From Prosthecobacter sp. (lineage in GTDB: Bacteria > Verrucomicrobiota > Verrucomicrobiia > Verrucomicrobiales > Verrucomicrobiaceae), in contig NZ_JACSRD010000105.1 of assembly GCF_014879935.1 (NCBI RefSeq), positions 1 to 46,114 on the forward strand: a DNA stretch of 46,114 nt, in the 5' to 3' direction. This document shows positions 16,390 to 25,211 of this stretch, in pieces. The notes beneath the pieces were generated by a model, which had not been told where the DNA came from, did no database searches, and saw only the letters and a program-made list of their open reading frames with translations. The number at the start of each line of letters is the position of its first letter. Within the stretch, counting starts at the first letter, position 1. A program made the translations under genes and the position numbers.

Positions 16390-17421
16390 ATGTCTTCGCG
16401 GCGCAAACCTTCCTCGTGGCTCCTCGCCGGTGGGTTCATCGTCATCGCCTGGGTGTTTGCGGATGTCGTCCTGTTGAAAGGCCCGCTGCACGTGCTGGTC
16501 ATGCGGGGCAGGGCAGGGGAGGCCGCGGTGGAAGTCGCCGGCATCACCATCAGCCGCCGCGAATTCGCTGAGGCGCTCCGGGATGACCTGTGGCGGCGTC
16601 ATGAAACCTGGGCGGCGCTGGATGCGGCCACACGCAGCCAGCGGCGGCACGGCGTGGTGGAAGCGCTCGTCAGCGACCGCCTCGTTCACGCCGCACGCCT
16701 GCGTGATCCCGCCTTCCATCCCGCCGCTCCATCCGTCCGGCGTGAAATAGACATGCAGCAGCGTCAGTTCGCCACGCCTGCGCAGCATCCACCCCGCCTC
16801 GCCGCGCAGGGCCACACCCCGCAGTCCTTCCAGGAGGCCGTCCGTGCCGCGCAGCTCGATGAACAGTGGTTGCAGGCGCAGCTCGACCTCCGCGTGCCGC
16901 CACCTGGCGAGGCTGCCCTGCGCTCCTGGTATGAGCAGCGGAGGGAAACCCTGCGCATTCCACCCGCCCATCATGCGGCGCACCTCTTCCTCAAAGGCAA
17001 AGATCGCAGCGCCGAGCTGGCGCGGCTGCGGCACCAGATCGTGACAAAGCAGCAGACCTTTGCCACGCTCGCCGCCAAGCACTCCGAAGATGAACGCACC
17101 AAGAGCATCGGCGGTGATCTCGGCTGGTTCACCCGCGAGCGCATGCCGGCGGACTTCATCGCCGCTGTCGGGCGGCTCCCCGTCGGCCAGTTCAGCGAAC
17201 CTGTCTCCACCAAGCTTGGCTGGCATCTCATCATCGTTCTGGAGCGCCGTGAATCACGCCTGCCCGGCTTTGACGAAGTCCGGGACGAGATCGCCGCCCT
17301 GCTCCACCGCCAGCAGCGTGACGCCGCCCTTCAGCAGCTCATCACCGCGCTGAAAAAAGACGCTGCGGCTTCCACGAAATATCACGCCGCGATCATTGAC
17401 CACGTGGAGCCCGCGCCCTAA
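16390..17421 (+). CDS. Parvulin-type peptidyl-prolyl isomerase, membrane-anchored
   Basis: A 343-residue SurA/PrsA-like foldase. Residues 9-28 form a signal anchor (WLLAGGFIVIAWVFADVVLL). A helical chaperone part with EVAGITISRREFAEAL and a C-terminal parvulin domain (about residues 195-300) follow; the latter includes HHAAHLFLKG, FATLAAKHSEDERTKSIGGDLGWFTRERM and STKLGWHLIIVLERR. Such enzymes help outer-membrane or periplasmic proteins fold. It starts 12 bp after phoU and ends 8 bp before the dehydrogenase, so it is likely read through from the Pho-linked operon. Confidence 0.9.
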   Translation: MSSRRKPSSWLLAGGFIVIAWVFADVVLLKGPLHVLVMRGRAGEAAVEVAGITISRREFAEALRDDLWRRHETWAALDAATRSQRRHGVVEALVSDRLVHAARLRDPAFHPAAPSVRREIDMQQRQFATPAQHPPRLAAQGHTPQSFQEAVRAAQLDEQWLQAQLDLRVPPPGEAALRSWYEQRRETLRIPPAHHAAHLFLKGKDRSAELARLRHQIVTKQQTFATLAAKHSEDERTKSIGGDLGWFTRERMPADFIAAVGRLPVGQFSEPVSTKLGWHLIIVLERRESRLPGFDEVRDEIAALLHRQQRDAALQQLITALKKDAAASTKYHAAIIDHVEPAP

Positions 17422-17429
17422 ATGCCGGC

Positions 17430-18257
17430 ATGAAATCCAACGTCGGCGTTCTTGGTCTGGGCATCATTGGCAGTCGGGTCGCGGAAAACCTCCGCAAGGC
17501 AGGGCATGAGGTCTTCGTCTGGAGCCGTAGCGCCCGCCCCGTGCCGAACTTCCTCGCCTCCCCGCGTGAGGTCGCCGAGGCCGCTGGTATCATCCAGGTC
17601 TTCGTGCGCGACAGCGCCGCGCTGCTGGAGGCCGTCAACGACATGAAGCCCGCGCTCAGAGCCGGCCACCTCGTGATGAATCACGCCACCGTCAGCAAGA
17701 AAGCCACCCTGGAAGCCGCCCGCATCGTCGAAGCCACCGGCGCCGCCTTTCTGGATGCCCCCTTCACCGGCAGCAAGATGGCCGCGCAGAATGGCAAGCT
17801 CTGCTACTACATCGGCGGCAGTGATTTGATGCTCGAACGCGCCCGGCCCGTGCTCGAGGCCAGCTCCGCCAAGATCCTCCCCCTCGGCGGCGTGGGCGAT
17901 GCCATGGTGCTCAAGATCGTCACCAACCTCGTCTCCTCCGTCATCGTCGAGGCCGTCGCCGAAGCCGCCGCCATCACCAAGGCGAACAACATCCCGCTCG
18001 AACTGCTGCACACCGCGCTGGAAGGCAACGCCAACTACTCCACCCTGATCGGCATGAAGCTCCCCGCCATCATCCAGAAGGACTTCGAGCCCCACTTCTC
18101 CCTGCGCAACATGCTCAAGGACGCCGACTTCGCCCGCGAACTCGCCGCCGAAGCCAGTCTCGCCGTCCCCGCCATCGACTGCACCGCCGCCATCATGCGC
18201 AGAGGCGTCGATGCCGGCCAGGGCGACCTCGACTTCAGCGTCATCGGCGACCGGTAA
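17430..18257 (+). CDS. NAD(P)-binding beta-hydroxyacid dehydrogenase family protein
   Basis: A 275-residue member of the 6-phosphogluconate dehydrogenase-like/3-hydroxyisobutyrate dehydrogenase family. The Rossmann motif is at the N-terminus (VGVLGLGIIGSRVAENL, G-x-G-x-x-G). FLDAPFTGSKMAAQNG matches the substrate-binding DAPVSGG region. The catalytic lysine is in GGVGDAMVLKIVTN. The family reduces or oxidises small beta-hydroxyacids or succinic/glyoxylate semialdehydes; the substrate here is not evident. It is 8 bp after the parvulin gene and is the last gene before the degenerate stretch at 18258-19082. Confidence 0.88.
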   Translation: MKSNVGVLGLGIIGSRVAENLRKAGHEVFVWSRSARPVPNFLASPREVAEAAGIIQVFVRDSAALLEAVNDMKPALRAGHLVMNHATVSKKATLEAARIVEATGAAFLDAPFTGSKMAAQNGKLCYYIGGSDLMLERARPVLEASSAKILPLGGVGDAMVLKIVTNLVSSVIVEAVAEAAAITKANNIPLELLHTALEGNANYSTLIGMKLPAIIQKDFEPHFSLRNMLKDADFARELAAEASLAVPAIDCTAAIMRRGVDAGQGDLDFSVIGDR

Positions 18258-18332
18258 AGCGTGTTCGCTTCATGGACCTCGGCATTCCGATGCCGGGCCA
18301 ACGTATCCACCCCATCCGCGCACGCGGTTGAA

Positions 18333-18346
18333 AGTTTCAGGTTTCA
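18333..18346. repeat. Two copies of a 7-bp repeat (AGTTTCA / GGTTTCA)
   Basis: AGTTTCA followed directly by GGTTTCA. This is the reverse complement of the TGAAACT heptamers before the DUF1501 gene at 28080-28107. Both are in spacers of this window. Confidence 0.4.
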
Positions 18347-18425
18347 AGACTCTGCAAACAACCAGGAGGGCCATCAAGTCGCCCCAGTCGCGACGGTTCG
18401 TGGGCCTTGGGCTCATCCACGCCTG

Positions 18426-18581
18426 ATGCGGCGGGCCTTGAAGATTGTCGTGGGCAGCTTGGGTGCGGAGCATCCGAACGCGCAGACGGTTCGACAGAAC
18501 TACCTCGGCCTCCTGAAAGCCCTGAACGTGCCGGAAAGTGAGTGGGAAGAGCGGGTGAGGAGCGCGGTGGCCGGGGAGTAG
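18426..18581 (+). pseudogene. Fragment of a tetratricopeptide-repeat protein
   Basis: The in-frame stretch from ATG 18426 gives about 51 residues: MRRALKIVVGSLG, then EHPNAQTVRQNYLGLLKAL, ending VAGE. This is the C-terminal end of a kinesin-light-chain-type TPR unit (AL.I...LG.EHPN...VR.NY..LL), but only one repeat is left and no start signal or upstream repeats are seen. It is probably the tail of a decayed TPR gene; a small live protein cannot be excluded. Confidence 0.5.
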
Positions 18582-19082
18582 GACGCGGGGTCTCCACGCG
18601 CCGACGCTCAACTTTGAAGCGGTTCTCTCGGCTCGAAAGGAAGCGGTGGAGAAGGGCGTCCGAGCGTCGGAGCGCGAGGATGGCGAAGCCTGCTCGCCTG
18701 TTTCAAGGCCCAACGTGAACGACGGGCCGGTGATGCCTGAGAATGACCGATCGTGTTCGTGAGCAGGGGAGCCCGCGCGAAGTGCCAGAACGCTCTCTTC
18801 CATCGACCCCAGGTCGCCTGATCCATGAACCCACGCCGCAGCAGTCCGGGCAGGAGCGCGGAACTCCGATTCCGCAGCAGGTCGTCGAAGGGATTCGCGG
18901 GATGAGGCCGCAAGAACGTCATGGGGCCAAGCCGCTGCTGCGGGCTCGGAAGGCACCCTCGTCCGCCTGGAGGGCGGTGAAACGGCAGGGACGCGCGGCA
19001 CCGCGTCCGCGTTGGAAAAGGCTCGCCGCTCGGAGGATCCGCGCTCCTTGCCGACTTGTCGTCGGCCGTCCATACTGCCCGC
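18582..19082. other. Gene-free stretch, likely degenerate repeat DNA
   Basis: About 500 bp with no convincing gene. Reading frames on both strands are open but are rich in Arg, Pro and Ser and show no domain. An inverted repeat CCGACGCTC (18601-18609) / GAGCGTCGG (18662-18670) flanks a 52-bp core containing two GAAGCGGT copies. The layout suggests a worn mobile or interspersed repeat next to the TPR fragment. Confidence 0.4.
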
Positions 19083-19319
19083 ATGCCCGATTTCGACCAT
19101 CTCCGTGTGCTCCTCCAACGCCGCATCGATCTCATCGCCGATCATGCGTTCCGGGATCGCGATGCGGCGGGGCATCTGGAGGCGCTCAAAAATGTTTCGG
19201 AGGAACTCATGGCCGAACATCAAAAGCTGCGCCCGCAACTGCCGCCGCGGCTGAATCATTTCCTCACGCAGGCCAGTTTCTCCAAGGCGCTGGAATATCT
19301 CGATAGCTCGGAGGACTGA
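19083..19319 (+). CDS. Small hypothetical protein (78 aa)
   Basis: A short charged helical protein starting MPDFDHLRVLLQRRIDLIAD and ending ASFSKALEYLDSSED. The ATG at 19083 is preferred to the one at 19056 because the upstream part reads as untidy sequence. The composition (balanced Glu/Lys/Arg, regular Leu spacing) is that of a real cytoplasmic helical protein rather than a shadow frame. It lies 18 bp before the sulfatase gene. I do not recognise the family. Confidence 0.65.
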   Translation: MPDFDHLRVLLQRRIDLIADHAFRDRDAAGHLEALKNVSEELMAEHQKLRPQLPPRLNHFLTQASFSKALEYLDSSED

Positions 19320-19337
19320 ACGCGTTGAAGTCGGACC

Positions 19338-20927
19338 ATGAACCGACCTCTTCTGGCTCTCGCATCGTTGTTTTCCCTCGTGATCGGTGCCGTGTCCGCG
19401 CCTGCGGCCGACAAACCGAACATCATCTTCATCCTGTGTGATGACCTGGGCTCCGGTGATGTGAAATGCTTCAATCCTGAAGGCAAGATCGCCACGCCGC
19501 ACATGGACCGGCTCGCGAAGGAGGGCGTGAAGTTCACTGATGCGCATTCTGGCTCCAGCGTGTGCACGCCGACGCGCTACGGCGTGATGACGGGGCGCTA
19601 CGCGTGGCGTTCGAAGCTGCAAAGCGGCGTGCTCGGCGGTTTGAGCCCGCGTTTGGTCGAGCAGGGGCGCCTGACCGTGGCGAATCTGCTCAAGGAGCAG
19701 GGTTACTCGACGCACTGCGTCGGCAAATGGCATCTGGGCATGGATTGGGTGCGCAAAGGCGAGGTGGCCGAGCTGAACATCGAATCCGCCGACCAGGTGA
19801 ACAATGTCGATTACACGAAGCCGATCACGAACGGACCGACCAGCGTCGGCTTTGACACCTACTTCGGCATCAGCGCCTCACTGGACATGGTGCCGTATTG
19901 CTTCATTGAAAACGATCACGTCACCGCGAATCCGACGGAGACGATGAAGCTGGAAATGAATGCCGCCGGTGGACGCAAGAGCTTCACGCGTGAAGGCCCG
20001 GGAGCGCCCGGCTTCCGTGGTGAGGACGTGCTGCCGGCCCTCACCGAGCGTGCGAAAAAGATCATCGCCGAAAAGGCGGCCGCCGCGGCCAAAGGCAGCC
20101 CCTTCTTCATCTACCTGCCGCTGAACTCGCCGCACACCCCGATCCTGCCGAGCGAGAAGTGGGTAGGAAAGAGTGGCATCAGCCTCTACGCCGACTTTGT
20201 GATGGAGACAGATGACGCCATCGGCCAGGTCATGCGTGCGACGGAAGAGGCCGGCATCGGACAGGACACGCTCATCATCGTGACGAGTGACAATGGCTGC
20301 TCCCCAAGCGCGGATTATCCCAAGCTGGCCGCCGCCGGGCACAATCCGAGCGCGATCTATCGCGGCCACAAGGCGGACATCTTTGATGGCGGCCACCGCG
20401 TGCCGTTCATCGTGCGCTGGCCGGCGAAGGTGAGGGGCGGACAGACATCGACACAGCTCGTCTGCCTGACCGATTTCATGGCCACGGCCGCCGACATCGT
20501 GGGCGCGAAGCTGCCAGACAACGCCGCCGAGGACAGCTTCAGCTTCCTTCCAGCGCTGCTGGGCGAATCCGGCCAGACCACGCGCAAGAGTGTGATCCAC
20601 CATTCGATCAACGGTAGCTTCGCGTTGCGTGAGGGGGACTGGAAACTGGAGCTGTGCGCTGGTTCGGGCGGGTGGAGTGATCCGCGTCCCGGTTCTCCTG
20701 GCGAGAAAGGTCTGCCTGACACCCAGCTCTACCATTTGAAGGACGACATCGCAGAGAAGAACAACCTGCAATCCTCAGAGCCGGCCGTGGTGACCAAAAT
20801 GACGGCGGAGCTCGAAAAGATCATCGCGGATGGTCGCAGCACGCCCGGTGCTGCGCAGAAGAACGCGGTCGATGTTCTGGTGAGAAAACCGACGCCTGCC
20901 GCCAAGGGCAAGAAGAAGGCGAAATGA
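19338..20927 (+). CDS. Arylsulfatase, formylglycine-dependent
   Basis: A 529-residue secreted sulfatase. A signal peptide (MNRPLLALASLFSLVIG, cleavage around APA) is followed by PNIIFILCDDLGSGD (metal-binding Asp pair). The active-site motif C76-T-P-T-R80 in SGSSVCTPTRYGVMTGRYAWR is where the Cys is oxidised to formylglycine by an FGE/anSME enzyme. Further signatures are VGKWHLGMDW, PFFIYLPLNSPHTPILPS and IIVTSDNGCSP. Such enzymes remove sulfate from polysaccharides or other esters in the periplasm; Planctomycetes and Verrucomicrobia carry many. It ends with a lysine-rich tail. The TIM-barrel isomerase starts 75 bp downstream. Confidence 0.95.
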   Translation: MNRPLLALASLFSLVIGAVSAPAADKPNIIFILCDDLGSGDVKCFNPEGKIATPHMDRLAKEGVKFTDAHSGSSVCTPTRYGVMTGRYAWRSKLQSGVLGGLSPRLVEQGRLTVANLLKEQGYSTHCVGKWHLGMDWVRKGEVAELNIESADQVNNVDYTKPITNGPTSVGFDTYFGISASLDMVPYCFIENDHVTANPTETMKLEMNAAGGRKSFTREGPGAPGFRGEDVLPALTERAKKIIAEKAAAAAKGSPFFIYLPLNSPHTPILPSEKWVGKSGISLYADFVMETDDAIGQVMRATEEAGIGQDTLIIVTSDNGCSPSADYPKLAAAGHNPSAIYRGHKADIFDGGHRVPFIVRWPAKVRGGQTSTQLVCLTDFMATAADIVGAKLPDNAAEDSFSFLPALLGESGQTTRKSVIHHSINGSFALREGDWKLELCAGSGGWSDPRPGSPGEKGLPDTQLYHLKDDIAEKNNLQSSEPAVVTKMTAELEKIIADGRSTPGAAQKNAVDVLVRKPTPAAKGKKKAK

Positions 20928-21002
20928 GCAAACTTTCTTCGTGCGTTCCAAATCCGACCCGCTAACCTCGCGGCCTCGTTTCCCCTAAACCAAGCACCCA
21001 CC

Positions 21003-22031
21003 ATGAGCAAAAGCGCACCCAAACTTCACAACGCGATGTGGCCCGGTCTCGTCGGCAAAGGCACTGGCGAAGGCCAGGATCCGCCGATCAGCCTCGAAAA
21101 AATGCTCGATCTGACGGCCGCCGCAGACGTGAACGGCCAGAAGTTCGAAGGCATCGACTACTTTCTCTTCCTGCCGCACACCGACCCGAATGCCAGCGAT
21201 GAAGAGATCAAGAAGATCGCCGATTTGATCGCCTCCAAGGGCTTCGCCGTGGGTTCCCTCGTTGCCCCCGTGTGGCCCGGCACCGTGGGCGACAGCGCCA
21301 TGGGCGACGACGCCCAGCAGGCCAAGTTCCTCGACGCCGTGAAGATGGCCTGCCGTATCGCGAAGGTCTTCAACAGCACCGGCATCCGCAAATATGGCGT
21401 CATCCGGATCGACTCCGCCGAGTTCGGCGTGAACAAGTGGCGTGAGAATCCGGAAGTGAACACCGCCCGCATCATCGACACCTTCAAGAAGGCCGCCGCG
21501 ATCGCCGCTGACCACGGTGAGCGTCTCGCCGCCGAAGGTGAGATCTGCTGGGCTGGCATGCACTCCTGGAAGGACATGCTCGACGTGCTCGAAGGCGTCG
21601 GCATGCCGAACGCCCTCGGCTTCCAGGCCGACCTGGCCCACACCTACCTCTACACGCTGGGCTACAACGCTCCTGAGCACGCCTTGCTGAAGGAAGGCTA
21701 CACGCAGGACGAGTTCTACGCCGCCTACGAGCAGATGACCGACAAGCTCCGCCCGTGGACGATCGACTTCCACGTGGCGCAGAACGACGGCACCGTCCAC
21801 GGCGCCGGCTCGCACGACAAGACTGGCAAGCACTGCCAGGCCGACGATCCGAACGGCAAGCTCGACATCGTGAAATGCGCCGGTTACTGGCTGAAAGACG
21901 CCCAGGCCCGTGGCATCCAGCACATCTGCTGGGATGGCTGCATGTTCCCGAACGCGGTGCTCGAAACGCCGAAGACCTGGAACACCATCCTCGACACGAT
22001 GATCAAGGTGCGTGACGCGCACGGCTGGTAA
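21003..22031 (+). CDS. Sugar phosphate isomerase/epimerase-type TIM-barrel protein
   Basis: A 342-residue protein of the xylose-isomerase-like TIM-barrel superfamily. Likely metal ligands are in [15 protein letters not shown] (Glu), [13 protein letters not shown] (Asp, His), [14 protein letters not shown] (His) and [11 protein letters not shown] (Asp). No signal peptide is seen, so it is cytoplasmic. The family acts on sugars, inosose or related polyols. Relatives often appear next to sulfatases and Gfo/Idh/MocA oxidoreductases in this phylum, fitting carbohydrate breakdown, but the substrate is unknown. A perfect 12-bp terminator follows at 22081-22119. Confidence 0.85.
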   Translation: MSKSAPKLHNAMWPGLVGKGTGEGQDPPISLEKMLDLTAAADVNGQKFEGIDYFLFLPHTDPNASDEEIKKIADLIASKGFAVGSLVAPVWPGTVGDSAMGDDAQQAKFLDAVKMACRIAKVFNSTGIRKYGVIRIDSAEFGVNKWRENPEVNTARIIDTFKKAAAIAADHGERLAAEGEICWAGMHSWKDMLDVLEGVGMPNALGFQADLAHTYLYTLGYNAPEHALLKEGYTQDEFYAAYEQMTDKLRPWTIDFHVAQNDGTVHGAGSHDKTGKHCQADDPNGKLDIVKCAGYWLKDAQARGIQHICWDGCMFPNAVLETPKTWNTILDTMIKVRDAHGW

Positions 22032-22080
22032 AGCCACCGTGGTTCGCACAGTCATCTGTGCGGCTCTGATAAGTCTTCAC

Positions 22081-22119
22081 AACGCCGCAGAGTCTCCGTG
22101 CTCTGCGGCGTTTCTTTTT
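22081..22119 (+). terminator. Rho-independent terminator after the TIM-barrel gene
   Basis: AACGCCGCAGAG (22081-22092) pairs perfectly with CTCTGCGGCGTT (22101-22112) across an 8-base loop, followed by TCTTTTT. The next gene starts 6 bp later, so the reading frame open through this hairpin from 22098 is not used. Confidence 0.93.
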
Positions 22120-22124
22120 CGCTG

Positions 22125-22844
22125 ATGCATCGCCTTCTTGTCATCATGATCGTGCTGGCCTCCTGTGCGCGCATGCCTGTGTCTATCCCGCTGCCTCCAG
22201 AAGCCGCTGCTGCTTTGCCTTCAAGCTGCCAGCAGGTGATCTATGTGACAGCGGCAGATGATCAGGCGACGGCGGGAGAAATGCGTCTCTTTGAGCGGAC
22301 CGTCGCGGGAGTTTGGAAAGCCTTCAGCACGTCGATTCCGGTGCTTCTCGGTCGCCATGGTGTCGCCTGGGGTGTCGGTGAGCCAGCATTGCCAGCCCCA
22401 CGCGGGTTTCGCCTGAAAAGGGAAGGGGATGGCTGTGCTCCCGCCGGTGTTTTTCGAATCACCCAGGCCTTCGGATCAGGATCGAGGCCCGAGTGGGTCA
22501 AACTGCCCTACATTCACTGCACCACGCACCATTTCGGCATCGATGACGGTCGTTCACGTCACTACAACCAGATCGTGGATGATCGCGAAACGACCTGCGA
22601 TTGGAGCAGCCCGGAAACGATGATGCCGAAGGGAGGCTGTTACGACCTCGGCGCTGTGATCGCCCACAACCCGCAAAACGTGCCGGGTCTCGGTTCATGC
22701 ATCTTCTTGCACATCTGGCAGGGGCCGGAGATCCCGACCTCAGGCTGCACGGCGATGGCCAAAGCCGACCTTCGAGCCGTGTTGACGAGGCTGGATCCTC
22801 ACAAGGACCCGCGACTGGTTCAATGGGTGCTCAAACAGGATTGA
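22125..22844 (+). CDS. YkuD-like L,D-transpeptidase domain lipoprotein
   Basis: A 239-residue lipoprotein. From ATG 22125 the signal is MHRLLVIMIVLASC, with lipidated Cys14. The domain ends with a YkuD-like catalytic segment: H196 in FLHIWQGP and C208 in PTSGCTAM. GDGCAPAGVFRITQAFG matches the family's substrate-loop region (a TP-x-G-x-F/Y pattern). It resembles the short L,D-transpeptidase-like proteins whose role in peptidoglycan linkage is inferred rather than shown. Extra cysteines (in HCTTHH, TTCDWS, GGCYD, LGSCIF) suggest disulfides in the periplasm. It starts right after a terminator, so it needs its own promoter or readthrough. Confidence 0.82.
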   Translation: MHRLLVIMIVLASCARMPVSIPLPPEAAAALPSSCQQVIYVTAADDQATAGEMRLFERTVAGVWKAFSTSIPVLLGRHGVAWGVGEPALPAPRGFRLKREGDGCAPAGVFRITQAFGSGSRPEWVKLPYIHCTTHHFGIDDGRSRHYNQIVDDRETTCDWSSPETMMPKGGCYDLGAVIAHNPQNVPGLGSCIFLHIWQGPEIPTSGCTAMAKADLRAVLTRLDPHKDPRLVQWVLKQD

Positions 22845-22853
22845 GGGGAAACC

Positions 22854-23486
22854 TCAGCGATGCTCGACCACGTCGCTGGTCTTGAAGCGCACCTTTGGCA
22901 GCACGGCGTAGCGATCATCAGCGTGGCGATAACCCGCGGGGCAGAGCACCGCGGTGGTGAGGCCCTGCGCTTCCAATCCGAGCAGCTCATCGAATTTGGC
23001 CGGGACAAATCCCTCCATGGGACAGGTGTCGATGCCGAGCAGCGCACAATTCATCATGAACTGCCCCAGGGCGATGTAGGCCTGCATCTTGGCCCACTCC
23101 GTGGTCATGTAGCCCTGTGCCTGCGTGCCTGCGACCATCTTGCGGAAGCCGGCGAGTGCTTCAGGCGTCCCACCACGCACTTCGACCATGCGGGTGATGA
23201 AGGCATCGAGGTCGTCGAGGTTGTAGCTCTTCTTCACGGCCATGACCACGAGGTGGGAGCAGTCGGCGACCTGACGCTGGCGCCAGGCATGCGCCACGAG
23301 CTGCTCACGCAGCTCCTGATCCTGCACGATGATGAACTTCCAGGGCTGCAGCCCGAAACTCGAAGGCGTGAGCACCAGCGACTCCTCCAATGCGGCCCAG
23401 ATGTCGGCAGGGATCTTCTTCGTGGGATCGAAGACTTTGGTGGCGTAGCGCCAGTTCAGGGCATTCAGGAGTTCAGTCGTGTCCAT
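22854..23486 (-). CDS. NAD(P)H-dependent nitroreductase family oxidoreductase
   Basis: A 210-residue flavoprotein of the nitroreductase/NfsB-like family. Hallmarks are the N-terminal FMN-binding RYATKVFDPTKKIP, TPSSFGLQPWKFIIV, and the C-terminal MEGFVPAKFDELLGL and PAGYRHADDRYAVLPKVR. It would reduce quinones, nitro compounds or flavins with NAD(P)H in the cytoplasm. The ATG at 23484-23486 (MDTTELLNALNWR) is chosen because the 17 residues further upstream are Ser/His/Cys-rich and unlike the family. It ends 9 bp from the convergent L,D-transpeptidase-like gene. Confidence 0.92.
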   Translation of the reverse strand: MDTTELLNALNWRYATKVFDPTKKIPADIWAALEESLVLTPSSFGLQPWKFIIVQDQELREQLVAHAWRQRQVADCSHLVVMAVKKSYNLDDLDAFITRMVEVRGGTPEALAGFRKMVAGTQAQGYMTTEWAKMQAYIALGQFMMNCALLGIDTCPMEGFVPAKFDELLGLEAQGLTTAVLCPAGYRHADDRYAVLPKVRFKTSDVVEHR

Positions 23487-23570
23487 GCAGGTTCGAGAGT
23501 GAAAGTGCGGGCTGCTGTTTTGGCATTTGCCCGTCATTTCCGCAACAGCGAACCGAAAGCGGGAACCCCG

Positions 23571-25079
23571 CTACTCCAGCTCCGGAGGGACGTTGCCGTA
23601 GCTCCACGGTTTGCCGAAGGGCGGGGCTTTCGGAGGCTCAGGTTTCGACTCCGCCGCCATCTGGTTGGCCAGTTCGATGCCTTTCTTCGCCATCTGTGTG
23701 CCCGCCGTGATTTCGAGGTTCGAGTAAGCCGTAAGTCGCGTCTCATAGCCGCCCCCCTGGGGTCCAAAAGCCTCCTCCGTGGGCACGTAGCCGACGATGC
23801 CGTTCGAAAGCTCACACGGGAAGGTGAAGGCGTGCTGGCTGCCTTTTTTGATGTCGAGGCCGTATTGCACGAAGTATTCCGCCGGATTCGAGACAAAGCA
23901 GGCCGGGCCGATCTTGATGCACTGCACCTCACAATCGACGAGCGGCGAGGTCTTGTTGAGGAAGTCCAGCATGGCGATCTCCTTGGCAAAGAGCCACTCG
24001 CTGGTGTCGCCTGCCGGTTTCGGCTGCGAGACGATCGCGAGGGCCTTCTCCACTCGTTTCCGCGATGGCGGGCGACGTTTGATCTTCAAAACTTCCTGCC
24101 GTGTGTCGATGGGCGCAGTGGTGCCTCTTGGCATCGAAAGAAGCACACGGACCGCCTCGGCACCGATGCGCCCACCGACGAAACGGCTCCAGTCTTCCGG
24201 CTTCGGCCGCTGATTCGGGCTGAGGTTGTCCACCTGGGTGACGTCACCGCAGGCCCCTTGCATGAAGACGACGGGCGCATGGGTGTCGAGGCCGCCCTGA
24301 ATCGTCTTTTCGAGGTAGTGAATCCAATTGGCCGAGATGCCGCCGGGATTCGTGGTGGCGTGACAGGCGTAGTTGACGATGACGCCGACGAGCTGCCCCT
24401 GCAGGTCCCAGGCACCGATCACGCCGACTTGCGGGTCGATCGGTCCGGCGTATTCGAGGATGTCGGGGTTTCCGGGGCCCGGGTGGCTCCAGCTCTGGCC
24501 GTTTTTCATGCGCAGGCGGCGGTTGAAGGCGACTTTGTCCTCGTGACCGAAGCCGAACCCAAGTTGCACTGGCACCTTGTTTTGATTCGCCGCCACGACG
24601 CCGCTCACGATCTCACGCGTCAGTCGCAGCAGATACCCTGCTTCCGCACAGGAGGACTCCTCATAGGCCAGCTTTTTCACCAGATCGGAAGCGCCATCGT
24701 ATTCACCGGGCAGGACCATGCCGACCGGCCCGGAACTGTGGGAATGGGACGCGCAGATGAGCACCGCATCGCCTTTGATTCCGGTCGTTTTTTCGATCTG
24801 GGCGCGGGCGTCGAGCACGACCTGACGCGGAACGACGAGTGAATCGAGGCCGATCACTGCGGCGGTCTTCCTGCCATCGTCAAACACTGACACACGCACC
24901 TTGCAGGCGTCATGGAAGGTCCGGTGGAAGCTCTTGCCGTAGCCGCCGGGCTGCTCGGAGCCGATGTCCGGCGTGATGTCCCGTTCGGCGAAGCCTGCCT
25001 TGATGCTAGAGGAGGGCAGGGGAGTCTGGGCGAGTGTGGACGAGATGAGAAGGCCGATGAAGAGGGTGGTCAGGCGCAT
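23571..25079 (-). CDS. Neutral/alkaline ceramidase-like exported protein
   Basis: A 502-residue exported protein with a signal peptide (MRLTTLFIGLLISSTLAQ). The N-terminal half matches the neutral/alkaline non-lysosomal ceramidase-like family: IKAGFAERDITPDIG, AAVIGLDSLVV, VLICASHSHSSGPVG (zinc-binding HSH) and VIVNYACHATTNPGG (second His region). True ceramidases cut ceramide to sphingosine and fatty acid; the many short planctomycete and verrucomicrobial versions have no proven substrate. The length (about 500) is less than that of full bacterial ceramidases (about 650), so the C-terminal lipid-binding domain seems absent. It is 84 bp upstream of the nitroreductase gene on the same strand. 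Confidence 0.85.
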   Translation of the reverse strand: MRLTTLFIGLLISSTLAQTPLPSSSIKAGFAERDITPDIGSEQPGGYGKSFHRTFHDACKVRVSVFDDGRKTAAVIGLDSLVVPRQVVLDARAQIEKTTGIKGDAVLICASHSHSSGPVGMVLPGEYDGASDLVKKLAYEESSCAEAGYLLRLTREIVSGVVAANQNKVPVQLGFGFGHEDKVAFNRRLRMKNGQSWSHPGPGNPDILEYAGPIDPQVGVIGAWDLQGQLVGVIVNYACHATTNPGGISANWIHYLEKTIQGGLDTHAPVVFMQGACGDVTQVDNLSPNQRPKPEDWSRFVGGRIGAEAVRVLLSMPRGTTAPIDTRQEVLKIKRRPPSRKRVEKALAIVSQPKPAGDTSEWLFAKEIAMLDFLNKTSPLVDCEVQCIKIGPACFVSNPAEYFVQYGLDIKKGSQHAFTFPCELSNGIVGYVPTEEAFGPQGGGYETRLTAYSNLEITAGTQMAKKGIELANQMAAESKPEPPKAPPFGKPWSYGNVPPELE

Positions 25080-25211
25080 GAGTCTGATACGCGGAAATGG
25101 CCCGCCTTCTGCTTGCGACTCACAAACGATTTACACAGGCAGGTTTTCTCAGTGTTGCTTTTTCCGGTCATCACACCTTAAATTTACCGTGTTCGTTTTC
25201 TCCCGACGACC

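Noticed and set aside
18270..19733. 487-codon minus-strand frame across the decayed stretch
   Set aside because: Overlaps the sulfatase start and the small protein, Arg/Pro/Ser-rich, no domain.
22098..22124. Upstream start for the YkuD-like lipoprotein
   Set aside because: It would start inside the terminator hairpin; ATG 22125 gives a clean lipoprotein signal.
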